In this document: in pieces, positions 22,675 to 36,900 of the stretch
Layout of the letters: each line of letters starts with the position of its first letter
Position numbering within the stretch: position 1 is the stretch's first letter
Origin: Onchocerca lupi
Lineage: Eukaryota > Nematoda > Chromadorea > Rhabditida > Onchocercidae
DNA: 64,000 nucleotides
Assembly (NCBI GenBank): GCA_028564675.1
Contig: JAOVVO010000186.1
Coordinates: forward strand, 1 to 64,000
Reading direction: 5' to 3'
The notes under the pieces: generated by a model
Databases searched by the model: none
Told to the model about the DNA's origin: nothing
What the model saw: the letters and a program-made list of their open reading frames with translations, nothing else
Made by a program: the position numbers and the translations under genes

Positions 22675-25600
22675 ATTTAAAATAACATTAAATTCCATAT
22701 TGTGCGAAAAATTTAGTTACGAATAATTTTTTTTTTGGTTCCTTTTTTTCATTCAAAAAGTAATGATTGCAAATAAAACATGGAACATCTTAAAAATTTT
22801 TTAATGTTTCAATATTGATGTCTTACTGTACCCAAACTAATCTGATAATTATTATTGCGGTGGAAATGTTAGTAGCATTACAAAGAAAGATTTAAAGTCT
22901 TGCAGGAAATCGCAATCTTGCGGCGAAAGTATTAAGAGATCACTAACTTTACGACGAAAGTATTAATAGAGCTAACTAAAGATCTGAAATTCTGCACAAA
23001 AAACCATCGATATTATTATTCTTGTCGAAACGAAAATAGTTTGAGCATAACAGTAGTATTCTGTGACAATATTGTTGATGACACATAAGTCGTTAATGGC
23101 GTCCTTTCACTGAAATTAAATCTCCCAGCAAGCTTTGAATCAAAGATTTAACTATTATTTGTTGATTAAATTTAAATGATTAAGTTTAAATCATGTGAAA
23201 TAATTCTGGTAATATTTCATTATTAAATAAAAATATGGTGCCTGAGCTAAAGATTTAATCAAAATGGTCCAAAATATGCGCAAAGCCCGAGAAACGTGTG
23301 AAAAATGACGCAAAAAATGACGTTAGAACTCATTTACTATACGTAAATGAAAAAATGAATAAATAAATGAATTTGATTTTAAATTGATTTCAGATATAGA
23401 TTTTTATCGATAAACATCGATGCATTGATTTTTTTTTTTCTTTTGTTAATCTATCGGAAATTTCTACGGTATTTCAATACATAATCTATAGTTTTCGATG
23501 TTTCCGAGAAAAATAATTGTGAAGTTTTAACAAATATTAAAAACGATTCAAAATGGTATCTAGTTTATCTAGAATTATTTGCTATCATCGTGAAAATCTT
23601 TTATCAGGCCAAAATATATCCTTGCCAAATTGGATCTTCGAGATACTAGTTCTAATATCAGGACAAAGTATACTAATGAGAAAAGAACTCAGTATAACTC
23701 ATTTTGGCCCTTAATAACATCAAAATTGCCAAGAAATTTAGTTTTTTCGAAATGCTTATCATTTTTTAAATTCTAGCAGTTCTGTTTGTTTGTTTATTTG
23801 TTTTTTTTTCTGCATCAACTTTATTGAGTGTGCAATTCTAAAGTTACTTTAGAATTAAACAAGAACAAGTTTATCTTCAAAATTAAACAAGCTTACTTTA
23901 TTCTATATCGTTTTTATTTTCTGAGTTAATTTAATGCTAATTTTTCATTTTTCAATTATAAAATGTATTTGATATATTTTCGCTGAAAGAAATATTTACA
24001 TATTTATCATTTAGCATGTTGGACAGACTTTAAACGTTTACTTAGCAAAACTTGTCATTTTGAAAAAATTTTTGAGCTTTGAATGTTTCCTCAATTTGAA
24101 TTTATTAAAATTGACGTTTATATTTTCTCTCAAATATTCCTAATGAAGATGAAACCGAAAAAAAATTACGTATTAGATGAGTAATTATGATTTAATTTAA
24201 TAATCACATTTAACTGATATGGATAATTTTTTGCGGATTTTTGAATAATTCAATGCCAAGTTTTCAAAAATTGAATAATTCATCAAAATTATTTCTTTTT
24301 TTTTCTTTTGTAATACTGCTATAAAATGCATGTTAAATGTTAAATAATTAGTCAGGAAGATCAAAGAAAATTCACTTTGATGGTTAAAAACCGTATCATG
24401 ATAGGTCTACAATTTACGGGCATTTCAATGATTGTCATCTAATCAATCATTTCGGACGACAATTTAAATTATCAAACTCAATAGTACTATTTATGCAACA
24501 ACAATAACAATTTTGTACTACAATTGCTGCCAAAACGATTAATTTCCAATCAATTCAATTCATCTGATTTATCTATTTGATCCATTCATTTGATTCTTGT
24601 TAGAAATTCTTTTCCTTTTTGTAACAATAATAATAATAATGATAATAATAGAAAAAACTTGTTCTTTTATTGTTTTTTTTTTTTAAATATATTTTCATTT
24701 TTCATCTTTCCTAGTTTTTTCTTTCTTTTTTTTTTTTTATTTTCTTTAAAAAAAAAAAATTGCGAAAGTCATTTATTTTTCGATTCATTTTTTTTACCTG
24801 ATTCTGAATTTTATTGAATTTTTTTTTTTTCATTTTTTTTTTCATTTTCTTTCTTCAACTTCCATTTTCATTTAGTTTTCTGAAATAACTTTTAATTTGT
24901 TAAATAAATTTAAAGCTAACCGTTGATCTTTTTGACAACGACATATTTCATCTTTCACATGACCTTTTACACCAAATACTCATCGTCATTGTAATTGATA
25001 AATTGTAAAAATCTCTTTTTTCTTTTTTATATTTTCTCGTATTAAAATGGTTTCTTATTTCTTATACTGTTTGACATCCCTATTTTTGATTCAATTTAAT
25101 ATACATGAAATGTACCGAAAAGTTTCAAGCTTTTCGAAAATATCAATTTTTTGAACATTATCATTCAAATCTTATCAACAAACCTTATTTGATCTTTAGG
25201 CTTGCTTTTTTCATATTTATGGATTATGATTTTTAGTAAGAGATAGGTTTTCTTTTTTTTTATAAGACAAGTATTTTCAGTTAATTTTACGAGTTTTCAA
25301 TGAAACCAATTTCCCTTTTTAAATTTTAGAAGTTTAAAGCAAAATTGTAGAATGTCAAATTTATCAGATGGCGGAGAAAGAAATTTTTTTCGTTCGAGTA
25401 TAATTCTAATTCTTATATAATGTAGTTTTAATGGGGAAATAAACATGTTAAGTAGGAAATAAGAAAAAAACTCAAAAAAAAAGATTTAATTTTAATTTAA
25501 AAAACATCATTGTCAAATTGATATTATTATCAATATCGAAATTTCATTGTCTCTTCTTTTTTTTCAAACTTTAAAAAAGAATTCACTTTTTTGTTTACTG

Positions 25601-26139
25601 TGCGGAATAATTCCTTATATTTGTTATCTATCAATAAAAGTAAGCAAAATTAAACGTGTATAATCGATGTAAAACTTAATCTTTGCAGTTTAAAATTGAA
25701 ATATTTTCTTTGCATAATAAAAAATAAATAATAATAATAAGAGCAATATATTATGTGGTGTTTTTTCCTTCGAAAGCATTTAAATTTTATACAAATGAAA
25801 TAGTAAAAATATTTGCATAATTTTACAAGAAAATGATTTTTCCACTATTTGCTTAATGATTTTGAATCGATATTTTGCATTAAAATTCTACGCAATTGAT
25901 CAAAGTGAAGTTTTATTTGGAATGAAGTTTTCGGTTAAGATCATAGGTAATGATCGAATTTATTTGAATCGAAGCTTTGATTTGAAATTGGAAATTTTGG
26001 ACAATTAATAATTTAAATTATTCGTAAGAGTCAGTTTTCAAAGCATGCAAATTAGGCTTCTAATTATGGAACAGCATTTATTTTTTAATTTTAAATGCTA
26101 AAATTTTTAAATTATATAAAATGAATTTTGTTGCAAGAA

Positions 26140-26244
26140 AATAAAATCGTTATTGATTACATTATTGACTTGATTTATTAGATGATATAGGAATCAATAA
26201 AATCGTTATTGATTACATTATTGACTTGATTTATTAGATGATAT
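26140..26244. repeat. Exact 49-bp direct repeat, 56-bp period
   Basis: The 49 bases from 26140 to 26188 are repeated without change at 26196-26244 after a 7-base spacer. Identity over the whole unit in such AT-rich DNA implies a recent duplication, or a possible assembly artefact. Confidence 0.9.
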
Positions 26245-27924
26245 TTTTAATAAAAACTTTGATGACCTTATTTACTTAAGTATCTAGATCATGACCTATA
26301 AAAATCAATTAGATATTCTCTTGATAATCTTGATAATTTCTATTGGTGTATAATTTTCCTTTCTAAATTTTTAATAATTTTATTCATCCTAATTATTATC
26401 AGATATTTTCTCAAATATTTGAACATTGCATTAAAGCACTTCTTATCATTATCATTCAAGATTAATCACTATTTTTTTCTCATAATTGTTTTTTGAACAA
26501 ACAAATTACAAAATCGATTTTTTTCTTCAAAACGGTCATTTCATGCATTCTTTCTCTCCTAATTATGAATGATTCTTATTTTTTTGATAATTTTTTTCTC
26601 AATTATTGAGCTATTCGCTTAACTTTACTTTTTTTAATTTGTGAAAATAATGGTTAATATACGACACATTACTGTAACTTCCTTTATTTTAACTAGAAAA
26701 AAAAAAAACATTCCACTAATTTTTTTTTCAAAATATTTCAATTAACTTTTCCAACTTTTCCACTTTCTAACAATATTCTGACTAAGTTTACTAACTTTCC
26801 AACTATTTATTTAAGTATTTCAGCTAACTTTTATTCTATCATTTCTGCAATAATTCATTAATAGTATTTTTATTAACCTATATTTAATTACTATTGTCAT
26901 TATTATTATTTCAATTTTTTCATTACTACTATTTAATTAATTGTTTAATTAGTTGAAAATGCTGCTCATTTAGTTAGTTAAAGGATTTGCTCAGTTTTTA
27001 TCTTCCAGAAAATTATATATCATCACTTTTTTCGAGAAAATATTTCACTTTTAACTATCATTAATTATTGTTTGTCATAATTATGCAAAGTTTGCTCGAA
27101 TCATTTCAATTATTGAAATCGAAGATTTATTGATTCTAATTTTACATTCGTTTTTTTTTTTTTATTGATCTTATTTTTAATTAAAAGAATGAATCAGTAA
27201 TGTAGCATATTTTCTCAATTTATGATTTACTTATCGTTATCATTACTGCGATTATTTATCAAGAAATGATTATTTGTCGCAAATAATTTCTTCAAAATAT
27301 GTTGTAATTTGTTGTGTTATCTGACATATTGATTGATTCATTAATGTGAAATTCTATTTATTTAATTAGAAAATATTCTAATAAAATGAGCAATTAGCAT
27401 TTTGCCAAATGGCATAATATTTGCCATCATTTAGAAGTGAATTACTACCGTACAATTAATATTTTATTACTTTCAGGGATTAAAAAATTAATTAATTGAT
27501 TAAGTTTCGTTTTGTCCGATGACAAAAAAATTGCAAACTGAATCAGAATCTTTAATTAACAACATAACATTTTGTTAATATTAATTCAATCATAATTATT
27601 CAAATAATTGCTTGATTATTCAAGTTTTTATATTTAATAATTAAGTATCTAATTTTAGGATTACTCAAGTATTTCATATCTAATAATATTACATATCTAC
27701 TTTTAGGACTATTTGCTCAAATCATGACATTTCATTATTATCAGAATAAAATTATTACTAACCGGTTAATTAGGATTTCTTTCCGGTTTTCGTCAAAAAT
27801 TTAACAATTCGAGTTTATCAGATTATCCCTTGTCAAATGTGACGAAGTACAAGTTTCCATCAAATTTTGGAATCAAAAAATAATATATTATTAGCTTTTT
27901 AATCTAAATTGTTAATATCTTGTC

Positions 27925-27950
27925 CCGGCCGGAAGTGCTATTCCGGTCGG
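27925..27950. other. GC-rich hairpin in an AT-rich desert
   Basis: CCGGCCGGAA (25-34) and TTCCGGTCGG (41-50) of the 27900s form a 10-bp stem with one G-U pair and a 6-base loop GTGCTA. The surroundings are almost pure A/T. Function unknown; a cruciform-forming site or the terminus of an old mobile element are possible readings. Confidence 0.5.
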
Positions 27951-28117
27951 AATATCCGTTACAATTCAACTTTGCAAGCTTTATCCGAAAATTTTTGTAT
28001 ATTTTAGCTTCAAAATCCCACTTTTCATTTTCTTATTATTTCTATCTCTATTTTTTTATCAATTAATACATTTTGCTTATTCTGCTTACTTTGGATTTAT
28101 TTCATCAAAATTAATCA

Positions 28118-28418
28118 TTGAATATGATGAAGACGTGAAAAAAAAAATGTATCGTTAAAAAATAAACTGAATACTGTAACTAGTATTGAAGACTACAGTA
28201 TCCAATATGCGAACCAATTATATTTTTTATTAAGATAATATTTAATTAAACAAAAAGTAATGCGTTGATTGTGATGAAGTCGATGACTATTAAAAGTCAT
28301 CGACTATTAAAAAGTATTATTAAAAATAAATCAAATACTGTAACTAATATTAAAGACTACAGTATCCAGTAAGCCAACCATTTATACCTTTCATTAGGTT
28401 ATTATTTATTTAAACAAG
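28118..28418. repeat. Diverged tandem duplication with an internal palindrome
   Basis: The block around 28118-28257 recurs at about 28265-28418. Both copies carry ATACTGTAACTA and GACTACAGTATCCA, which are themselves partly inverted. The second copy gained a short palindrome (AGTCGATGACT with AGTCATCGACT, 28278-28303). Confidence 0.65.
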
Positions 28419-31400
28419 TATTATCTTTGTAATACTATAAAAATGCTTTCATAAGAAAATTACACAAAAATGACTTATAAACTTTGAAAAGTTCTTTTCT
28501 ATCATACCATAACTATTTTGAAAATTTATCGCATGAGAATTCCGAATTATAAAATTTATCTTGCACAATTTTTTAAACATATCATCATTATCAAATAATA
28601 ATAATACACCGTGGTTATAAAAAAAAATCCCAATCTTTTTTTACTATTAAATCCATTTCTTTTGTATTAATTAAAATCGTTTTTTTTTAATGACTATACT
28701 TATTTTTCGTTTATCAATTCAAATACACATTTTTATTATTCGAATCCATTTTTCATTATCATATCATTTTTTATTATTAATTCCGAACTATTTTTGGATT
28801 TTTTGTTCCAATGCTTTTATTAGCGGGTATAATCATAAAAACATAAATTTCAATTAATAAAAAAAAAATTCCTAATACAAAGTTCTGATAAGGTCAACTT
28901 TGTCATAACCTTTAGGCACAATCAGCTTTTTAATTTTAAATAAATATAGTTGGTGAATTAATATCGAATATAACAATATCAATATTTATCAGCAAATTAA
29001 TTCTCGCAAAGATAGTATTTACATTTTTTTTTTTTTTTTTTTTTTGAATTTATAATTTTCTACAAAGTTTTATTCTATAAAAACGAACAGAAAGCATTAT
29101 CCTGTACAACAACTATAATAATAAATTCATTTTTTTGTTATTAATTTAAGTCCATTTTTTTATTATTCAAATTTATTTTTTACCATTTTTCATGAAATCA
29201 ACAAATATATGTACTTCTACTTTTATCATGACAATAAATCACCGTTATATTTAAGAATTTTTAAAAGATGAAATGAAGAAGAATGAGAGGATAATACTTA
29301 TCATCATTATCTGTTTCAAGAGCAACTAGTTTAATTTTATTTATTTAAGATTTTCATCTATCTTACTTCTTTTTTACTTGGAAACTTTTGTCAACAAATT
29401 CTTCAACCTATCATAAAATTAATTTCCTTTCACATTTACGTCATTTATTATTGTTTCATTGTAATTACCTTTTTTTTCTCTCTCTCTCTTTCTCTTTTAA
29501 GAATATAATTTTTAAATTCAAATTTTGAATTCAAATTTGCATATTCCCATATTAACTACAGCAAATATTTGTGACAGTTGCATTTGCAAATTTGCTACTA
29601 TTAAAATATTAAAAAAAAAAAAAAAATAATCTGATTAATTGAAATTTTTGGATTAATTCATTTTTTATCATTTGTATTGCATAATAATCAGCTTTGAATG
29701 ATAAATGCATTATTTTGCAAAATTATTTATCAATTTTTTGATTAAATTTTTGCTTTCTTTTTTTTTCTTTTTTTTTTCATTGTTCAAATATTTCATATTA
29801 GATTAGTAATGAAAGATATTGAATTTAATTCATTGTATTCTGCAAATATAAATTAAATTTTTTTGATGAATTATCGGACAACTTAATAGGACTTCATTTT
29901 TTCTTTTTTTTTTTTTTTAATATTGAGACTCAAAGATATCGGATAAATTGATAAAAAATACTGATTAATTTAATAGGAATTTTTTCTCTTTTTTTTTGGT
30001 AACAAGATTGATAAATGCCAAATAACCTGATAAGACTGTTTTTTTTTTTTTTTTTTTTTTTGGAATTACTTCGTTCTGTAAAAAAGTCTTTGTAATTCCA
30101 ATAAAATCACCATTGCTTTATTCATTTTCTGGTGATAGAAGTGAATTCATATTGATTGATTACAATTATGATTATATAATACTAAAATTATTTATAGCTA
30201 TAAAAAAATAGATCATGATTGTGTATTATTACGATTATTTATAATTATAAAAAAATAGAGAAAGTATTTATATTGTCTTTTTGATGATTAAATAACTAAT
30301 AATGCAATTTATAACTTTTAAATCACTTAGCTTCAATGATACAGCAAATATTTCTTTAATTAGAGAATTTCGAGATTTTTAAAATTTTAAAATTGCTTAA
30401 ACTATCTAAAACATACATCTAATCATATTTTAATATTGCTCAATTATTTATTGTTATTTCCATTTTTATAAAAATTGATTATTTCTCAAAATTTTTGTCA
30501 ATGTATCCATAAATTACAAAATTAATATGTATTTCAATTAATCATATATTCAATAAATTAAATGATTGCTGTAAAAAAATTTTTTTGAGTAAAATTTAGT
30601 TAATAAATTCAGAACTAAACAGATCAAATAAATTCAAAACTAAATAGATCGACTATACAATTTTCTATAAACAATGAAACAAAATAATTAAAAAGCAAAA
30701 TTATTTTCTTATAATTCTGAACTTTTTCTTCATTTTCCCTCGCGATCTCTCAGAAATATTTGTCAATTTACCGATTTTTTGCGATTAATCAACATAATTA
30801 CCAAATTTTCTCTTTTTTTTAGTAATTTTCTTAAATTCGTATTTTTCTTTAATTAACCGATATAAACAATAAATAAGTGATTGTACTTAAATGAAATTGA
30901 AAGGAAAGAAAAATTTTTTTCTTTTTCTTCTCTGAAAAATAAAAAAAAAAAGTACGAAATTTTTTCGAAACTAAAAGCCAAACTTTTTTCTTTTACCTTC
31001 CATTACTTCGATTCAATTACTTTATAACGGATGGAAGAAAAATAAGCATTGTTTGAGCTTTTTTCAACTTAGTCCATTTTTCTTTCAAAATTATTCCAGT
31101 TTAATCGTAATTATATAAAAAAATTTTTTAAACTCATATCAAAGTTTAACTATTATAGTGGAATTTCCGAATTATTTGATTAATAGAAGTTTATATTGAT
31201 TGGCGTTTCATTTGCTAATTTGAAATTTCGATTTTTTCAAAACAAAAGAAAAAAAAACGAAAACAAAAACAAAATAAATCGAACTTAATTTACCCATAAT
31301 TATATTATGTTTGTAAGATATATTCTTGAAATAAAAACATTTGAAATTTTATATTTTATGAATATCAATGTTTTTCCGACCAAAAATATCTGATTGAATG

Positions 31401-33950
31401 TAGTTTATCGTATTACTAATAAACATATCAAATATTAATTCACTGATACGATTACATAAAAATTATTGGAATAATTCCATTCATGTGACAACATATTTAC
31501 ATGAAAAAATGTTTTTATATAAAATCAAAATCTTTTCTTTAAATCCTTGAGTTAAAAAAAAAAAAAAAAGACTAGATTAATTATGAAAAAGAAGTTTTAA
31601 TTTGCTATGTAAACAAATAAACGATAAAAAACAAAACGATGAACTTTTGACCTTTTTTTGATTTATAATCTCAAAGATCGTTTAATGTTAAAAGCAATGA
31701 AATTTTCTCGAATTTTCTCGTAATAATATTTTTTACAGCAAAAAAAGAAAGGAAAAAATGGTTGAAACTTTTTATTTTCAAATTTTTAAAAAAAAAACTT
31801 TTTGCATGAATTAATAATAATTGTCGAAATTTTCAATCAATTTCTCACAAAGCTCATCTTAATTTCAAGCCCAAATTAATGATGGATCATTGATTGAGGT
31901 TAATGATAATAGCGTTGTTAATTGATCCTTTCGATCGACCGGATATGTCAAATCAGGCGACAACATGACGCCATTTTAATGCGAAACAATCGGAAAATAA
32001 CGATTTTTAGATTTTGAATGAAAATATTTTCACTTTTTTTTTCCTCAAATTTTATCTTTATTTTACCTTTGTTACTTTCATCTTTTTATTCTTATTTCAT
32101 CTTATTTTTGATTTTTCTCTTTAAATATTAATTTCTTTTTGTAGTTTAATTTTAATTTTAATCCAATAAATTAGTCTCGCATTAGCTGAAATAACTGGCA
32201 CAAATTGTTTATTCTAAGTTGAACTTTGTTTGATTGAATTTTCAAGTAAATATGTCAATTCAAGAATTGTTAGCAAAACGAGTAAGCAAATTGATTAATC
32301 AAATATTTACCGAAGATGTCGGATCACGTAACAACGAAAAGTTGATCTAATTATGTCAGCAAATATTTGAAATTAAAATGAAAAAAAAAAAAAGACATCT
32401 GATTTTATATTAATTTAGAAAAATTAAAACAAAAACTTTTCATTGGCAAATTTTATTTCATTTTTTTTATTTCATTTCATTAATTTTCTTTCTTTTTTTT
32501 TATCGAGGTTATTGAAAATTTTTTTATAGAAGACAATAAAATTAGCACATATTATTTAATCAAATTGTATAAATCTTTTTTCTTTTTTTTAATGCAATAA
32601 AAATATCTTTTTGAATGAAATGATTCAATCAAGTAGTTTAATTTAATTTCAATTCTTTTTTTAATTTAGAAATAATTTAATTTTTTTCTTATCTTGCTCA
32701 GATCTTTCAATTAATTTTCTTTCTTTTATCAAAATTATCTATAATTTAATTTAAAAAAAAGCAAGAGAAAGAGCGTATTTACTAAGAAAAAAATCGCATA
32801 CAAATTTTGAATGAAATAAAAAAAAGAAATTGAATTTTAATCAGAAATTAAGACTGATCAAAATATTATTACATTTGTTGTTGTGCAATGTTGAGTATTA
32901 TTAATAATTTTAGCATGAAATAATGAAGTAATGAATAATAGTCATAAGAATCCTTGCTGTTTTTCATAATCATAATAATATTTATAATTAATTTTTCAAA
33001 AAGTTCCCAAATTTTATAGTTTTTTTTTTTTAAAAACTTTCTTTTCTCTAAGAAAAAGATGGTCATTTTTTAAAAAAAATGAGGTCAACGATAAACCAAA
33101 ATATAATGGAATTCATTTTTTTTTTAAATTCTCTTAGTAGATTTCAATCAGATTGATATCAATAAAATAATTATCAAAAATTAATTATTGATGTCTATGG
33201 TTTCGAGCATTAATGATAATATTAATAATAAATAATAAAGCAATGAATAATAATAGAAAGGTATTGAATTGAAAAATCGATCATTTCGTATTTGCTATTT
33301 CTCATCTTCAGCATTTCAATCGTTTTTCTTTTCTTTTTTTTTTTTTTTAATTAAAAGTTTTTGAACTTTTATATTTCATTTAAAATTCACATACAACATA
33401 TGTGATCTTTCTCATCAAACAAAAGATTTTTAATTGAAAAATTTTAAAATTTATTGTTTTTTCCCTTTGACTGCCATTTTTAATTTATTCTGATGACAGT
33501 AAAGACACTACTACTACTACTGTTACTACTAACATAAATTTAAAGATTCGTTAAAATGATCAATGAATTTAAAATGACAAATATTTTTTTCGTAAAAAAG
33601 AAGAAATTCGTTTAACTATCATATTCGATGTTATAAAAAAATTGTATAAAATTGAACTTTGCTTTTTTTTTTTGCGAAATTTTAATAAATTTAATTGACG
33701 AACTATTAATTACAAATAATTTCAGTTCACTTGTCTATTTTTGATAGTTTTACCCACTACTATTATTGCATCATTTTTATTGACAATGTGCATCACGAAT
33801 CATTGCCGCTTATCACTGATAAGATGATGATATGATTTGTTGAAGGACGAGAGAGGAAAAAAAAGTGAGGAATTTATGTGTGAGCGAATATTTTCGCTAT
33901 TATCGATCGAAAGTTTCACTTATTATCGAATATTTTCATCGCTAATCAAA

Positions 33951-33962
33951 AACTTCTTTTAG
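33951..33962 (+). promoter_or_regulatory. Candidate trans-splice acceptor upstream of the glypican start
   Basis: AACTTCTTTTAG ends 19 bases before the proposed ATG at 33982. Its placement matches nematode spliced-leader sites and supports 33982 as the start, although the first exon itself is the weakest part of that gene model. Confidence 0.45.
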
Positions 33963-33981
33963 CAATTCACTATCGTTAGTT

Positions 33982-36900
33982 ATGATAATCTTTTGGATTA
34001 TCATCTTATCATTATCACCGTCATCAACTATTGTACAGGTTTATCAATTTGTTCATTGATTTCATGTATTTTTAGCAACTGAAATTTGAAATCTAATTAA
34101 TTATTTTTTTTATTTAATTGTTAAAAATAAATTATTAGACTATTTTCTTTCTCATTATGAATGATTTTTGATTACAATTTTGTTTAATTATGAATAAATT
34201 CGATAACTTGAAAAGTATTTTTGGATTTATCAGGCCACATTTACAATTATTTGATCAATTTATTTAATTATTCAATTTTTTGTTTAAAATGGTCAATAAT
34301 TTGATAATGAAATTATTATTGTGAAATGAATTTCGATCGTATAACACTAGAATTTTGAAAAAAGATGAATTTGATTGAATTCATTCAAAAATAGAATTTG
34401 GAAATTTTTTTTTAGTTTGCATAACAAAAAATAATGAGCCTAAAAATGGCGTCTGTTTGGGAAGAGATTGTTATCGTGATGATAGGCAATAAGTTGATAA
34501 GCTATCATACCAAGAATTGATATAGCTAAATTTAAGACTTAGGATTTATAAAAATAATAAAAAAAGTAATAAAAATAAAAAATTTCAAATTTGAGAATAA
34601 ATGATTCGTAGGATTTTTTCAGATTTCGGAAGGCAAATGAAAAGAGCTGATTTCATAAACATTTATCAGAAATAATGAATTAATTAACGGGTGAAAAAAT
34701 TATTAAGCATGAAGAATAGAATTTTGAAACTTTCTCATAATAGTTTTGAATTAAAATTCCATTAATATTTCTATGATTAATTAAATTATATCAATTAATG
34801 TTTGATAAATATAACTGAAGGAAATTATTAATTTTGAAGGCAAGTGATAAGACAGTGATAACGCTAAAAGATTTAACCGAAGCAATCATCGAACGAAATT
34901 GTTTATGTGAACAAAATGCTGGAAATTTCAAAAAAAGTGATGATTATGTACTATTATTGTTAAAAATTTCATCTGTTCGAATAGTAAGCACACTGCAAAG
35001 TCTTGCCCATCAAATTAATGGTAAAACATTTTTTGCAACTTATTTTTCTATTTTAATTATTCTAATTAAGAAAATGATGATTATCGGATGAGCATTTTGG
35101 AAGTACTGATAAAATAATTGATAGCGATTAATATATTAATTCTATAAATATTTGTAATATATCATAAAGAATTCTTTCTTACCATTTACAGTGATAAGAA
35201 CTGCAATGATAACTTATGATAGATAATCTTCCAAATTCATACTACATATAATTATTATTGTTTTATTAATATTACGATTTACATACATATATTTATGTTT
35301 TTATAAGAAACATATATATTATAGAGTTAAAGTTTAATTAATAATAGAAATTAAATTGACAAATATAGTAATTTCAGTGACATACTGATAAATACTGATA
35401 TACTGATTAATACTTTTGCAACTATTCATTTAATACTAATTAAATGTCGAATAACTCTTTGATTTGAAATTATGCGTATTATTTGATGGATTTTCTTTTT
35501 TTCAGCAGAAATTACTTATCTGATCGAATTAAGTCGATGGCGATTACTTGAAGAAATGTCAAAGTATTTTCCACGATTATTTACCCAACAATCTGTAATC
35601 AATTCAATTGATGCACTAATTGATAATATTCGTAATCAACTTTTCATTACGACAGTTTGTTTTTATCTTGAACTTAAACTTAAAAAACTTAAACTTAGAT
35701 ACGAAATATTTGGAATAAAGTTAAATTTTGATATAAATATTTGCGTCGAAACTTTTTTTCAATCAATCCAAGAATGCTAGTAATATCAAACTTTTCTTTT
35801 TTTAAATGAAAAAATTTTGCTTATTAGTTTTTATTGATAATTAGCAATTTTATTTTAATTTATCCGATGATTAATTGACAAATTATCATTGCTTTAAAGC
35901 AAAAAATTATAAATAGTGTTGTAAAATTTTAAATTTAATAAAAATTTTTGTATTTTTAAGATATTTTAAGTATTTTTTTTTTTTAGAATTTACTGCATTT
36001 TTAGGATTGCTTGATTTTTGTCTATTTTTTTCAGGAAATTTCACCACAACAAATTGAGAATGAAATTCAAAAAATGGTGCAAGAATTTTTCGTACAACTT
36101 ATTCCACCAACATTTCTCTGTATTACAACCGGTCCATGTAAATCCGTATCACAATCATATGCAAATTGTTTGCAAAATAATTCACCATTTTGGCGAGCAT
36201 TTTTTGGAATGGAACCTGGCAAAATAAGTACCATTCTATGGCAAACAATCCTGAAATATCGTCTTATCGAAGGTACCATCGATAAGTTACACAGGTCAAT
36301 AATTTCGTTTTTCACATAGCCTGGAATAGAATAGTTACTACTATTATTTGGTTTTTGTCTCTTATTACGAAACTTTAATTAGTAAAACTAATTATGATTT
36401 AAACTTTCCGAAATTTCAAGAAGTAAAATTTTCGTCCAAAAATCATTTTTTAATACTTATGATAAGTGGTAGATGATAAGTCATAAAGCATTGCAAGAAT
36501 ATACATATATTAAAAATATTCCAAATGGTAAAAATTTGTTTATACATTGAAAGAAATTGACATTAATGGGATAGAATTTTTTTATTTGTTTATTATTTAT
36601 TACTACAAATATTAATTAACTAAATTAATTATGATAAAAATCTTACTAATTATTTGAAATTTTAAGATTAGCTATGGAAGTTGAAGTTGTCAATAATTCA
36701 TGCAGAACACGCCATGCGGAAATGGAAGATTGTAAATCAAGTTGTATTCCAATGAAACACCAAATAAATGATTGCAATAAAGATTGCAAGCATGCAGTGC
36801 ATGCATGTTTGCATGATGGTGCAAGTGATTGGGATAGTTTCATAGCAGTTTTGCAGAAATTAATTATCCATTTTGATAAAGGTTTTGTTGAGGTATTATT

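Larger units (their letters stand above)
22016..33950. other. Gene-poor AT-rich region between phosphatase and glypican
   Basis: No convincing multi-exon gene on either strand. It holds a 32-base poly(A) run (22642-22673), an exact 49-bp direct repeat (26140 and 26196), a GC-rich hairpin (27925-27950), a duplicated block (28118-28418), a CT tract (about 29476-29498) and a GC-richer patch around 31880-32350 that includes a 32-codon frame beginning at 32252. The first 22016-23130 is somewhat less AT-rich but shows no exon pattern. Confidence 0.55.

Noticed and set aside
36067..36315. Minus-strand frame over glypican exon 4, and another (36646-36843) over exon 5
   Set aside because: Antisense shadows of real plus-strand exons with matching splice phases and conserved cysteines.
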